Of a stretch of DNA of 64,000 nt, positions 1 to 10,447 are shown piece by piece (the stretch's first letter is position 1; each line of letters begins with the position of its first letter). The notes beneath the pieces were generated by a model, which did not search any database, was not told the origin of the DNA, and saw nothing but the letters and a program-made list of their open reading frames with translations. This DNA is from Crambe crambe. Its lineage: Eukaryota; Porifera; Demospongiae; Poecilosclerida; Crambeidae. The position numbers were made by a program, and so were the translations under genes. Location: NCBI GenBank assembly GCA_963924555.1, contig OZ004581.1:6425338-6489337 (forward strand), read 5' to 3'.

Positions 1-139
1 CATGACTTGACTTAGGTTTCCATGGAAACAGTTCTGACATCATGACTTGTACTCATGATGATTACAAATTACAAAAGATTAAAGGTATCCATGGGAACCA
101 GCTGTGGATCATGGAGCACCCTAGGGTATAATATATGTA

Positions 140-454
140 TACTCCTTGGCTATAATACCACATTCAATAGGTTTCTTCTATTTCACCCTTGGAAACATAA
201 TTCCGAAGAATCGATCAAAGATTTCTTCGATACAACTTTTAGCCATCGCAAAGAAATCAGTGATTGATGAATATGGAATTGATGCTGTGCTGAAATCAAT
301 TGTGGAGGACCTCAAGAAGTTGGTATGTTTTATGTTGCTAATATTGCTGTGTACATTATAGCTATTTCAAGCTAAGGGTACTGGACTATTAAAACCCGAG
401 TCATTTTTTATTAATTATAGGAAGATGGTTTTACCTTTCATATCGAAGATCATG
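140..454 (+). pseudogene. 5' part of interrupted IMHDLLEG-family gene
   Basis: Two exons are visible. The first (about 140-322) reads GFFYFTLGNIIPK, then a stretch ending in EDLKKL. It is followed by a 98-bp intron (323-420, GTATGT...TTATAG) and the start of the next exon at 421 (EDGFTFHIEDH). That exon is cut at 454 by the LTR retrotransposon and resumes in the same frame at 6617. The family is a set of large multi-copy proteins I recall from sponge, cnidarian and fish genomes, probably transposon-derived, with no function I can name. The upstream border of the first exon is uncertain; 1-139 shows no exon I can support. More 5' exons probably lie outside the window. Confidence 0.6.
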
Positions 455-689
455 TGTTGGGGTTCACTCACAGACGCGGGAGTTTGGAAAGAATAATCGC
501 AGTAGGTCAGAATCAGCTTTTTCAAAATAAGAAAATCACTTGGACTGACTATATAGCTACTATGACACAATTCAAATACTGGATGGAATGTATGATGTGT
601 GCATGTTGATTAAAGTGATTATTATGTTCAAAGTTATATTTTATCAGCATTGTTCTGTGTTGATGACTTGGGAATGACTATTCCCAACA
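455..689 (-). repeat. 3' LTR (short form)
   Basis: 235 bp, TG...CA in the element's orientation. It matches both ends of the other LTR but lacks about 560 bp of its middle: the join lies near 624, where AAAGTGATT runs directly into ATTATGTTC. The last codons of the polyprotein run into it, with the stop at 644-646. The missing piece would include most of the LTR's interior, so this LTR is probably not a competent template for a new promoter. Confidence 0.9.
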
Positions 690-3600
690 CCCCTCTCCAC
701 CTCTCCTGGGCGTAAGCCGATGTCTTTTTTGTCTTCCTCCCAGGCTTGTCGTGATAAGCCGTCGGCATTGCCATTACTTACTCCAGCTCGGTGCACAACT
801 GTGAAAGAGTACGGCTGAAGGGATAAAGCCCACCTTGTCAAGCGATGGTTTGAATTGTGCATTCTGTTGAGGAATTGTAAGGCACTGTGGTCAGTCATGA
901 TCGTAAATTCCTGTCCAAGCAGATAGACATCGAAATGTTTGAGAGAATTCACAATTGCAAGTAGTTCCTTTTCTGTGGCCGAGTATCTTGTTTCTCGCGG
1001 CAAAAGCTTTCTTGAGAAATATGCAATTGGATGATCAAATCCTTCTTCATCCTTCTGGCTAAGGACTCCACCAACTCCTCGTTCTGAAGCATCTGTTTGG
1101 AGATAAAATCGCTTGCTGTAATCTGGACATTTTCTGATTGGTTTTCGGATAAGGAATTCCTTGAGATGTTCGAAGGCATCTTGGTGTGCTTGGGTCCATT
1201 TCACTTTCTGCGGTTGGTCTTTGGATGTAAGGTCAGATAAACATGCAGACAGAGATGCGAAATTTGGAATAAATTTTCTGTAATATCCGACAAGTCCCAA
1301 GTATGATCTGACATCTTTCTTTGTTAGTGGTCGAATAAAGTTTTTGATGGCATGAATCTTGGCTTCGTCTGGCTTGATATTTCCTAGTCCGATGACATGC
1401 CCCAGGTAAGAACAGGTAGCCATACCAAAGTTGCATTTGGAAGGTTTTGCTGTAAGCCCAGCGGTCCTCAAGCGGTTGAAAATTTCAGTCAGGTGGTTAA
1501 TGTGGTCATTCCAGGTAGTACTGAAGACAACAATGTCATCTAGATATGCGGCTGCATACTCGTGTGTACCTGATAGAATCCTGTCCATCAATCTCTGGAA
1601 TGTAGATGGTGCATTCTTTAGCCCAAAGGGCATAACTTTGAAACGAAACTTTCCAAGTGGTGAAGTGAATGTTGTCTTGTCGATGTCCTCTGTGTTGACT
1701 GGCACTTGATAATAGCCCTTGGATAGATCCAGTGTTGTGATGAATGCTGCATTTCCAATATTGTCCAGAAGAGTATCAATTCTTGGCATAGGATAGGGGT
1801 CATCTGTTGTGGCCATGTTAAGTTTTCGATAATCAACACATATTCGAACTGTTCCGTCTTTCTTCTTAATTGTCACAATTGGTGATGCCCATGGTGCATC
1901 AGATGGCTCGATGATGTCTAGTTTCAGTAACTCCTCCACTTCCTTTCTCACACCTGCCATCCATGGTTGAGGAATTCTCCTTGGATGCTGATGAATGGGT
2001 ACTGCATTAGGTGTCTTGATTGAATGGTATTCCAAAGTAGTGCTTCCAGGTGTTGCATCTAGAACATCTTTAAATGATTTCACCAAGTTCTCAATGTCCT
2101 TCCGCTGATTTGGCTGGAGTTGTTCTGAAATGTTTGGCATCTTGCCCAACTCAATCTCCAAGGGTTGAACTGATATCTCTGCCTGCTGGATATCCTCTTC
2201 TTCATCTGGTAGAATCAGACTGGCCTCCAAGACTTGAGTCTTTGGTTGAGTCCATTCCTTGAGCGAGTTGACATGAATTTGTCTTTGTTTCTTCCTTGCT
2301 TCCGGCACTTCAATCAGGTAGGATGTTGGTGAAAGTTTCTTCAGTATCTTGTATGGTCCTCTCCAAGGTGTTTCCAGTTTCTCCTTAGCTGTTGGAATCA
2401 GAGCTAACACGAGGCTTCCTTCTGGAATATCTCTTTCAATTGCTTTTCTGTCAGCGTACTTCTTGGCTGCGAGCTTGGCTTTCTGGTCGGCTTCGTGGGC
2501 TGCTTCTCTACAGGCCATCAGTCTTGTTCTGAAATCTTCAGCAAATTCCAGAGCTCGTCTTGGAAAGTGTCTGCTCCCCGTGAGCTTTTCATATAGGAGG
2601 GAAAGTGGTCCTCTTGTTCCTGGTCCTAGCAATAATTCCAAGGGTGAAAATCCTGTGGCAGAACATGGAGAGTCTCTTGCTGTAAAGAGGGCTGTGTACA
2701 AATACTTGTCCCAATCTTGTTTCTCTGGAATAGACTTTCTCAGGCTTTGTTTCAATGAGCGATGAAATCTTTCCAACATTCCGTTGGTTTCCGGATGGTA
2801 AGGAGTGGTCTTTATGTGGGTAACATCCAGGCTGTCAAGCAATGCTGCCATAACTTCTGAGGTGAAATTCGTTCCTTGGTCTGAAATAAGTTCTTCTGGT
2901 AAACCAAACATGCAGAAAACATGGTTCTGCAATGCCTCAGCAACTGTCTTTGCCGATGTCTCTTTCAGTGGTACTGCCAATGGAAAACGAGTACTGTGAT
3001 CAATCACTGTCAAGATGTATTTGAAGCCTTGTTTTGTGCGTGGTAGCGGACCCACAATGTCTATGGCTATCCTCTTGAATGGTTGATCCACGGCTGGTAA
3101 TGGTTGAAGCATTGCTCTTCGTTTTGGTGCTCCTTCTTTCTGACAGGTAGAACAGCTCCTGCAATATTGGAGTATATCACGATTTAGTCTCGGCCACCAA
3201 AAGTTCTGCAGGATTCTCCACTGAGTTCTTCTTCTGCCTGTGTGGCCTGCAAGGAGAGATGAGTGTGCAAGACTCAGGATATTTTCCACAAGCTTCTCTG
3301 GAATGACCAGTTGGAGGATTGGCTCCCCAATTCGGTTGGTTGACTTATGGTAGAGCAAGCCATCTTGTTCTGCAAACACTGGATCAGTCTCGTCCGTTGC
3401 TCGGATCAATGGTATTTGTAGACCTGGGTCTTCTCTCTGCAGTTCCTTCAGCTTCTCAGTAGTGATGTTATCCAGGACTCCAGTAGTCTCTGCTATCATC
3501 CAATTCTCCCTGCGTTTCTGCCTTTTCGAACTCCTGCTTTTCCTTGGTCCCTTCTCATTCCCTGGCTGGATTAGTGAGTCATCTACCTGTAGCAGGTCCA

Positions 3601-5626
3601 TTGTGTTGGTATCTCTCTCCTCTGGCATAAAAGAGTCTTCCTTTGTGCTTTTGTCCAGATCTACTTGGTCTTGAGCAGCACTAGAACTGTGTGGGTCACC
3701 TTCCTCTTCTGGTGTAGAAAATTCTTCTATCACACTTTCATCTGGATTTAGTTGGTCTTGAACAGTACTTGAAATATTCTCCTCCTCTTGTGTTAGCTCC
3801 TCGGCAACTTCCCGAATGGTAACAGGTTCTCCTTCATCCAGACCAACTGCTTTTGGAGTGGCTTTCGAGGCTTTGGTTTTCTCCTCTGCTTCTGCTAGTT
3901 CCTTCTCCAGCTTCTTTTTCTGGTAGCGTGTGAGTACTTCATCGGATCGTAGAGGGCAGATAATATTTCTCTTATCCATCTCTTCGAAAAGTTGCTCGTT
4001 CCACAGGTCTTGAAGTCTTTTATTTACGTTGTAAATGCTTTCAATATCTGTCCCAAGCAGGGCAGCCCTGTTTAGATGCTTCGATACCACTACTTCACCT
4101 TCGAACAGTTGCTTTCCAACTTGAATCTGAACCTTTGCTGTAGGGTAAGTTTCCTTCCCTCGGTTCCCGAACTCCACCTCAATGGTCTTCCCAGTGTAGT
4201 TCTCCCTTGGTACTGCCGTTGGGTGTACCAGTGTCACATCTGAGCCTCCATCAATTTTCAACCCCTGGTAGAACTGTCCACAGATGAGTCCATGTACTTC
4301 CAAGGGCCTCTTATCTCTTCTTGAGTCACTCAATTGGCATTCGTCTGTGATCTTCGTGGGGCACCTTGCAGCGATGTGCCCTGGCTCTCCGCACTTGAAA
4401 CACTTCCTTATGCTAGGATCACGGGGCACATTTGGTTTCTCTATCTTCTTCTCAGGTGCTGGAGTTTGTTCTTCCTTATGTGGCTGGGAGTTAGGTTGAT
4501 GAGTATCTTGCCTCTGCCAAGTTGGTTTATTGAAGGGCTTGTTCCCTCCATAGGGTCTCCTGTAATGCTTCAGTGATTCTGGATCCATTCGCTTGTTGAT
4601 GTAGTAGCTGTCCGTCACCGTTGCCACTTCTTCAGGCTTAGTGATGTGAAGGTTCCTGAGATGAGCTGCTACATGTGGTGGTAAGCATTGGTAAAATCGT
4701 TCAATTACAATGGCATTTCTCATGTCCTGTGCTGTCTCACAGTGTTCGGTGAACGTCTTGAGCAGACGCTGAAGATTGTTCATGTAGGCAATGAAGGATT
4801 GTCCTGCCTGCTTCTCTGCTTCCATGTACCTTGCTCCACACGACTGAGCAGTAACTCCATATGCTGCCAAAATTTGCTTCTTCACCTCCTGGTAGTTGTT
4901 AATATCCTTGTCTGCAACCATTGTGCAAGCAGACTTGGCTTTGCCAGTGAGCAGAGGCCTCAGAGTGCTCATCCAGTCTCCAGATTCGATTTTCAGTTCC
5001 TTCACCTGCATTTCGAAAGTCTCCAAATAGGCTTCTACCGATGTGTCAGTGGTCAATGGCGTCATCGTTCGTAGAATTGTGGTTTTTCTTGCTTCCGCTT
5101 TCTCTCGTGCAACTCTTCTCCCCTCTGCCAACCGTGCCTGTTCTTGTTTTTCCCTCTCAAGGCGTAGCTTATCTTGCTCGATCTTGATTCTCTCCTGCTC
5201 TGCCCGTAGAAGTTCCTGATGTCTTCGCTCCTGTTCTTCCTTTTGGCTTTCCAGTTTTTGTTCCTGTAATTTATTCTGTTGCCACATCAATGTCAGCAAT
5301 TCATGAAATTGTTGATCCTTCTTGTCTCGCTCTTCTTGGCGTAGTTTCTCTTTTTCTTCTTGCTTTTCCTCTCGTTCGGATTCACGTTCTTGCTCCCGGC
5401 GAACGCGGGCTAGCTCTTGCTCTAATCTCAGCTGCTCCCTATTTTCCTCTCGCTTCACCACTTCCTTCATATAACTGAGCATTGCTTCCATAGGATTTTT
5501 TTGTGCCGCTGCCTCTTGGAATTCATCGTCGCTATTAGACCTATCGACCGATTTAGCTCTAGCTCTCCGCCTCGTTCCTGCGGGTTCCCTTTCTTCTATA
5601 TTCTTCTTCTGACGTACTTTCGACAT
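644..5626 (-). CDS. gag-pol polyprotein, integrase before RT
   Basis: One frame of 1660 codons from the first ATG (5626); the frame is open back to a TAG at 5681-5683. Order, with residues counted from that ATG: a charged coiled-coil region (about 45-180), a gag-like region, a CCHC zinc knuckle (CFKCGEPGHIAARC, 409-422), a retropepsin-like site (IDGGSDVTL, D459), a long acidic linker, an integrase with HHCC finger (about 788-828) and catalytic D856, D916, E952 (D-35-E), a GPY-like region (PWRGPYKIL), a reverse transcriptase with YLDD at 1361-1364, and RNase H (TDAS D1512). All core catalytic motifs are present and there is no stop or frameshift, so coding capacity looks whole. The protease motif has DGG rather than the usual D[ST]G. 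Fusion of gag and pol in one frame implies processing by the element's own protease. Confidence 0.93.
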   Translation of the reverse strand: MSKVRQKKNIEEREPAGTRRRARAKSVDRSNSDDEFQEAAAQKNPMEAMLSYMKEVVKREENREQLRLEQELARVRREQERESEREEKQEEKEKLRQEERDKKDQQFHELLTLMWQQNKLQEQKLESQKEEQERRHQELLRAEQERIKIEQDKLRLEREKQEQARLAEGRRVAREKAEARKTTILRTMTPLTTDTSVEAYLETFEMQVKELKIESGDWMSTLRPLLTGKAKSACTMVADKDINNYQEVKKQILAAYGVTAQSCGARYMEAEKQAGQSFIAYMNNLQRLLKTFTEHCETAQDMRNAIVIERFYQCLPPHVAAHLRNLHITKPEEVATVTDSYYINKRMDPESLKHYRRPYGGNKPFNKPTWQRQDTHQPNSQPHKEEQTPAPEKKIEKPNVPRDPSIRKCFKCGEPGHIAARCPTKITDECQLSDSRRDKRPLEVHGLICGQFYQGLKIDGGSDVTLVHPTAVPRENYTGKTIEVEFGNRGKETYPTAKVQIQVGKQLFEGEVVVSKHLNRAALLGTDIESIYNVNKRLQDLWNEQLFEEMDKRNIICPLRSDEVLTRYQKKKLEKELAEAEEKTKASKATPKAVGLDEGEPVTIREVAEELTQEEENISSTVQDQLNPDESVIEEFSTPEEEGDPHSSSAAQDQVDLDKSTKEDSFMPEERDTNTMDLLQVDDSLIQPGNEKGPRKSRSSKRQKRRENWMIAETTGVLDNITTEKLKELQREDPGLQIPLIRATDETDPVFAEQDGLLYHKSTNRIGEPILQLVIPEKLVENILSLAHSSLLAGHTGRRRTQWRILQNFWWPRLNRDILQYCRSCSTCQKEGAPKRRAMLQPLPAVDQPFKRIAIDIVGPLPRTKQGFKYILTVIDHSTRFPLAVPLKETSAKTVAEALQNHVFCMFGLPEELISDQGTNFTSEVMAALLDSLDVTHIKTTPYHPETNGMLERFHRSLKQSLRKSIPEKQDWDKYLYTALFTARDSPCSATGFSPLELLLGPGTRGPLSLLYEKLTGSRHFPRRALEFAEDFRTRLMACREAAHEADQKAKLAAKKYADRKAIERDIPEGSLVLALIPTAKEKLETPWRGPYKILKKLSPTSYLIEVPEARKKQRQIHVNSLKEWTQPKTQVLEASLILPDEEEDIQQAEISVQPLEIELGKMPNISEQLQPNQRKDIENLVKSFKDVLDATPGSTTLEYHSIKTPNAVPIHQHPRRIPQPWMAGVRKEVEELLKLDIIEPSDAPWASPIVTIKKKDGTVRICVDYRKLNMATTDDPYPMPRIDTLLDNIGNAAFITTLDLSKGYYQVPVNTEDIDKTTFTSPLGKFRFKVMPFGLKNAPSTFQRLMDRILSGTHEYAAAYLDDIVVFSTTWNDHINHLTEIFNRLRTAGLTAKPSKCNFGMATCSYLGHVIGLGNIKPDEAKIHAIKNFIRPLTKKDVRSYLGLVGYYRKFIPNFASLSACLSDLTSKDQPQKVKWTQAHQDAFEHLKEFLIRKPIRKCPDYSKRFYLQTDASERGVGGVLSQKDEEGFDHPIAYFSRKLLPRETRYSATEKELLAIVNSLKHFDVYLLGQEFTIMTDHSALQFLNRMHNSNHRLTRWALSLQPYSFTVVHRAGVSNGNADGLSRQAWEEDKKDIGLRPGEVERGVGNSHSQVINTEQC
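690..707 (-). other. Polypurine tract
   Basis: On the minus strand this is an unbroken purine-rich run (AGGAGAGGTGGAGAGGGG) lying directly against the 3' LTR, as expected for the plus-strand primer in reverse transcription. It is also coding: the polyprotein frame passes through it. Confidence 0.8.
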
Positions 5627-5802
5627 GGGGATTAGGGGTGGAGGTATTTTCTTGCTTCCAGATGTCTGTGCCAGGGCCACCTAAGCCTTCCCTTGTATAG
5701 AATCAGATCTTCAGCTTCCGCTGCCAGACCAGTGAGTCCTTCTTTTTTCTTCTTTTCCTTCTTTGTCTAAACTACTGCAGTCTTCTCCACAAGCCTCCCT
5801 TC

Positions 5803-5819
5803 TTGAACCGCTGCCACCA
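5803..5819 (-). other. Primer-binding site
   Basis: On the minus strand, two bases after the 5' LTR, lies TGGTGGCAGCGGTTCAA. It is complementary to a tRNA 3' end finishing in ...GCTGCCACCA, so it is a standard minus-strand primer site. I did not identify the tRNA species. Confidence 0.75.
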
Positions 5820-5821
5820 GG

Positions 5822-6616
5822 TGTTGGGGTTCACTCACAGACGCGGGAGTTTGGAAAGAATAATCGCAGTAGGTCAGAATCAGCTTTTTCAAAATAAGAA
5901 AATCACTTGGACTGACTATATAGCTACTATGACACAATTCAAATACTGGATGGAATGTATGATGTGTGCATGTTGATTAAAGTGATTTTAATGTCTGTAC
6001 GTGGATATTGACTATATTATCATCCCTGATCCTATAGTCTGGAGGGAGGTCCCGCGATTGTAGGGGGAGGGGGCCCTCGGCATATTCCCCGATTAGCGTC
6101 AATTACTGATTAGCACCAATTAACTTGTGAGCTTGCTATAGCTAGATGTTTTGTACTATTAAGCACCAATTACCAGTAATTGACATTAGTTAGCAACCTG
6201 CCAAGGGCCCCCTTAATTAATTAATATCTACTGTTTGTGGGGGATAGATTACCCATCCTATCCTTGCGGGACCGATCACATCTGAAGGAGGCTTCAGATG
6301 GAGAAATTGCTGCATCCTGCTTGACCTGCAATTATGATCAACACTAATTAAGAAAATGGGATGGTGGGTGGGGAGAAGAAAAGGAGAAACTTGTAGCCAC
6401 AAAAAGTCCCTAGCGCCTGTATCACGCTTCTGCTTCAGGCAATCCTGCTTGCAATGACTTCGACCCCTTGCACGTGCGTATTTTGACGCCTGCGCGCCGA
6501 TGGTACCTCCCTCCATTAACTCCGTTTAATGTACCATTAACCTTCATATTATGTTCAAAGTTATATTTTATCAGCATTGTTCTGTGTTGATGACTTGGGA
6601 ATGACTATTCCCAACA
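5822..6616 (-). repeat. 5' LTR (long form)
   Basis: 795 bp, TG...CA. Its outer parts are almost identical to the 235-bp LTR at 455-689. The extra part (about 5985-6550) contains an imperfect inverted repeat around a CAATTA-rich core (arms near 6070-6120 and 6155-6210). An 8-bp direct repeat TTTAATGT (near 5983 and 6525) could be a scar of a nested insertion. Either this LTR gained, or the other lost, the segment. Confidence 0.85.
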
Positions 6617-9121
6617 TCATGCCATAGTCAAGTATGGTGCACTTGCTGCATTTTCGGCTGATAATCCAGCAAGTAACCTTTTGGGAGGTTTTAAGGAGAG
6701 TAGCACAGCTTTGCGACCATGCCGACACTGTCATACCACCAGAGATAACTCAAAAATTAAGGTATAACTGCATGAGCCAGAATGATATTATCAGCAGGCC
6801 CATATATAACCAAAGTTTAATTCAGAAAGGGGTGTTCATACCAGCATGTAGAATATGCGTGCATTGCTACTTGCTCATGCGTGCATTGCTACTTGCTCAT
6901 GCTCATGCTCAAATCACCCCTGGTTTAATGATCTCCCAGTATTCTCATGGGATAACATATTCTATTTCATGCACACCTAAATCACCTTATACAGTTTGAA
7001 GAACGACTATTTACACTACGTGACCAAGATAGTCATAAAAGTCAATGTGATATAGTTGAAGCACCACCAAATGATGGAACTGATTATTCAAAAGAGTATG
7101 GGATCAATAGGAGATCTCTCCTGAATTCCCTTAAATTCTTTAGCGTTACTTCAGGGGGTTTGATTCCTGATATAATGCACGACTTGTTGGAGGGTGCTCT
7201 TCAATATGAAGTCAAGCTGATGTTGAAAGTGTTTATTCTTACAGAAAAGTTTTTCACCTTAGAGGACCTTAATGAAAAACTTGAAAACATTGAGCTGGGG
7301 TATATGGAGTGTAAAGATCGCCCCACTGCTATTTCCGACAATATTCTACGATCAGCAGACCACAAGCTGCATCAAAATGGTAAGTATGTGTGTATATATG
7401 TATGTAACTATGATTGTGCATAGTGGTGCAAGGGTTAATTTTAGCTATGAGCAAGAGTCAATTCATACCCATGATCAACCAGTAACCTAGCTGGCATAAA
7501 TCAATACATTTCATCTTCCCTATATACATACATGCAGCTGCTCAGATGTTACTTTTGATGAAGATTTTACCACTGGCTATCGGAGATTCGATACCTAATG
7601 ATGATGAACATTGGCTCTGCTACCTTAAGATGATGAGTATCGTCAGTTATTTATTTAGTCCAGCAATCGATCAAGATCATGCTGCTTATATCCAAACTCT
7701 AATATGTGAACACCATACTGAATTTACTCGCATTTATCCGAATGAGAGCATTATACCGAAAATGCACTTTATGGTGCATATGCCCCGTCTTATGCTTGAG
7801 TATGCTAATGAATCATACGTATTGCAGCTATAACCTACGTAGCTATTTGTATTACATTTAGATATGGTCCTCTCATACGTCACTGGACAATGCGATACGA
7901 GGCTAAGCATTCCTACTTTAAATCCTTGGCGCAGGCAATGGGAAATTTTATTAACATAGAATTCTCATTGGCCATGCGCCACCAGTTCCTACAGTGCTAT
8001 GAACACTCGGTAGCGAAAACCAATCCTGGAGATGAGCTGTGTGTTGGTCCAGGCAAGTATCACTGTGACAATTAAAAGCATGTTTATCAACACCAACATA
8101 TTTTCCTACTAGTTTTCCCTACTACTATTAGTAAACATTTATCCCTATAGTTATGACCTCTGATCATGAGTTCTAAATAGTGAATACCCTCTGTATAAGC
8201 CTGAACATTGGCCAGTCTAAATGCAGCCCTTCTATACCTGTAATAGTGATCTATGAATACATACCTCTCAGCCTGCTCTTGAGGTCATATTTTTTCTTGT
8301 AGGGGTAACTGTTTCGTCAATGGTCATTCATGATATGGGCCATCATGGAGCAGCAGCAACAATATTTAAGTACGTATACATAATTTCATACACCCTTCTC
8401 TCTTTTTTGTGGGGGGGGGGGGGGGGGGGCTAGGGCTAGAGACAGTACTTATTGGTGAGCGAAGCGAGTTTACCACTTATTCACATGTAGGTAAATTGAA
8501 ATTTCAATATGTATGTCATGCAGACGTTTGTTTGACCTTTGACCCCACAAATAAAACATGCCCACAACACTTAGCAACAAGCAGCTAGATTTCTACAGCA
8601 TTTTGTCATAGAGGTGCTAGGCTTATCTAAGTGGATTGTAGGCTCTTGGCTTTCTAAGTGCTTGTGGTAAGCCTCCAGTGTATGCAGGTGCCACCACCCT
8701 GACAGCAATATCTTAGCCTAAGAAGTTAAAGTACAAATGATTTTTTCACTCGCCAATTGAATATGTTACACAAACATACCCTAGTTATAAGATATTTTCG
8801 TATAATTTTAGGCCAAAATGGATCAAGAGTGGAGGGCATACTTACAGGAGAGATGCCATTGTTTTGATGTATATCAACAAGACCCCAACGTTTTCAGAGA
8901 TTAAAGATATTTATGTTGATGGAAAGGATATTTTTTTGTGTACTTGTCAATTATCAATTGATAATTTTATAGAGCACTTACAAGCATTTCATGTTAGCAC
9001 AGCACATGCCACAAGCACACGTCTCATAAACTTAGACACCTTAGTTATACCTAATCCTATGCACCTGCACAGATCAAAAGGTAGGAAATTAGTTATTCTC
9101 CCGCATCATGTTGATTTATGA
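6617..9121 (+). pseudogene. 3' part of interrupted IMHDLLEG-family gene
   Basis: Exons inferred from frame and splice sites: 6617-6761 (GGFKESSTALRPCRHC), 6995-7379 (FTLRDQDSHKSQCD, then IPDIMHDLLEGALQYE), 7538-7799 (DDEHWLCYLKMM, IPKMHFMVHMPRLML), 7862-about 8051 (LIRHWTMRYEAKHSYFKS), 8303-8369, and 8812-9121 (ends VILPHHVDL and TGA). Phases agree at each junction checked. The intron after 8051 seems to use a GC donor (CAG|GCAAGT). No stop interrupts these exons, so the gene looks intact apart from the retrotransposon in the exon at 454/6617, which suggests a fairly recent hit. The Cys/His pattern CRHC and the conserved W/H residues are typical of the family. Its biochemical role is unknown; a transposase-like origin is inference. 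Confidence 0.6.
8400..8811. repeat. Intron with G-run and degenerate fold-back repeat copy
   Basis: Intron of the IMHDLLEG-family gene (8370-8811). It holds a run of about 20 G followed by a diverged copy of the repeat also found near 39985-40135 and 51690-51845 (shared words: TATGCA..., CAATATCTTAGCC, GTTACACAAACATACCCTAG). Confidence 0.5.
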
Positions 9122-9919
9122 TTATTGATAGACTGTTATCAAGAAAACCCTGATGGATTTATAAATACATGTATGGGAACATTGAATATTATTATGTTAT
9201 TGTTAGTAACACCCAAGAACACCTACACCCACCTACACCTCCTGGAACACTTGATTTCTTGTTAAAACACCCTAGAGTGTTAACAGAACACCCACACCCC
9301 TTGTGGTGTGTGGAAACACTCTTGATAGGGTGTATTATTACACCTCATTTTTTACTGTGTATAATATGTGGCTGCAGCCAGTAAGTCAGTATGCTGAACA
9401 AACTGAACAAAAGTCAATTTTAGAAATTTATGTTAGCGAATGAATTTAATATTCCATTGTAGCCTTCTGAGAACCTGTAGAGCAAGGGTAGAAGAGAAAG
9501 AAGTTTTACCCGCCATCCCTATACTTAGAGAGTGCTAACACACTCTCTGATAGAGTAGCTATTACATGATTTAGCTATTATAAAGTTACAATAACTTTTA
9601 TTCAACTTATTTTATGAAATGGACCCCCACAAAACTACTACTTCTAAAAGGTTATTATTTTTCTACTTGGTATGTAATTATTTCGCAATCTGGAGGGTAT
9701 TTTAGCTACATAGCATGTACGTACATATAATCACAGACTGAGACTGACAAATTAGAACTTATTCATCAAATTCGTCAAAATGATCCAAGTCAGATCAAAC
9801 CAGCCAGCAACTGGCTAGTCTAAGAGCTAGCACAATGCGCTAGCTGGACAAAACACAATACTGAGCATGCATGCTCAATAAATCTTGCAAAGTTACCACA
9901 TATTCAAACTCATTTGACT
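9122..9919. other. Non-coding; ACACC-rich tract and repeat fragment
   Basis: No gene seen. 9205-9345 is rich in ACACC/GGTGT words with inverted symmetry. 9370-9570 resembles 20835-21125 (shared GTAGCCTTCTGAGAACCTGT) and ends in the stem-loop word AGAGAGTGC...CACTCTCT that recurs elsewhere in the window. Confidence 0.45.
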
Positions 9920-10284
9920 CATAGTTCTCAGGTAATTAAGGATAATCCATACATTTGAGAATGCTAGTCTCTGATTGGCAGGCATCTTAGATAAGTGTAA
10001 TCTGATTATAGCTATAATCTTCTGATGTGATCTATAGTTACACTTCATTAGTGGGTGGATGAACCACATAGCTTTCAGAAATTTGACTCTGACATGTAGT
10101 TAGCTATTACACACTAAGATATTATTTAAGTGGTTCAAGCTATCTCTGGTTCCACTGATCCCACTGTCTCCTTTTCATCTACCAATCAAATGAAGTAACC
10201 AGATAAACTATGATCAAATTACACTTATCTAGCTACATGCCTGCCACTCAGAGACTAGCATTATCAAATTACCCAAGAACTATG
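9920..10284. mobile_element. MITE with about 90-bp terminal inverted repeats
   Basis: The left arm (CATAGTTCT...GATAAGTGTAATCTGAT) is matched in inverted orientation by the right arm ending AGAACTATG, with an internal word AATGCTAGTCTCTGA in both arms. The left arm carries about 18 extra bases. No coding content; a non-autonomous DNA transposon. No clear target duplication. Confidence 0.7.
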
Positions 10285-10447
10285 ATTGAATAATCTTATG
10301 GTGCTATGGATGTTTGACAATGAATCTAAGTTCAGTTGCAAATGAATTTGTTGGTACAGTAGAGAAGGTAGACTTGGATCATTTAAATTTGATGAAGTGC
10401 TCCCATTAATTTTTTCAGCAGTATTTTCAGCCATTTTATGAATGTAG

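Larger units (their letters stand above)
455..6616 (-). mobile_element. Gmr1-like Ty3/gypsy-class LTR retrotransposon
   Basis: A complete element in minus orientation. Both LTRs begin TGTTGGG and end CCCAACA, and it is flanked by a 5-bp target-site duplication TCATG (450-454 and 6617-6621). It holds a primer-binding site, a polypurine tract and one long gag-pol frame. The order of pol domains is protease, integrase, reverse transcriptase, RNase H, which is the order of copia elements, although the RT and integrase sequences are of gypsy type. That combination defines the Gmr1-like group, known to me mainly from fish and other deuterostomes. No envelope-like frame is seen. Confidence 0.93.

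Noticed and set aside
1431..5478. Plus-strand open frames across the retrotransposon
   Set aside because: They are mirror images of the well-supported minus-strand gag-pol frame and show no domain of their own.
5803..5819. tRNA gene suggested by GCTGCCACCA
   Set aside because: Only a 3'-end match is present, beside an LTR; genomic tRNA genes do not encode the CCA and no cloverleaf is seen.
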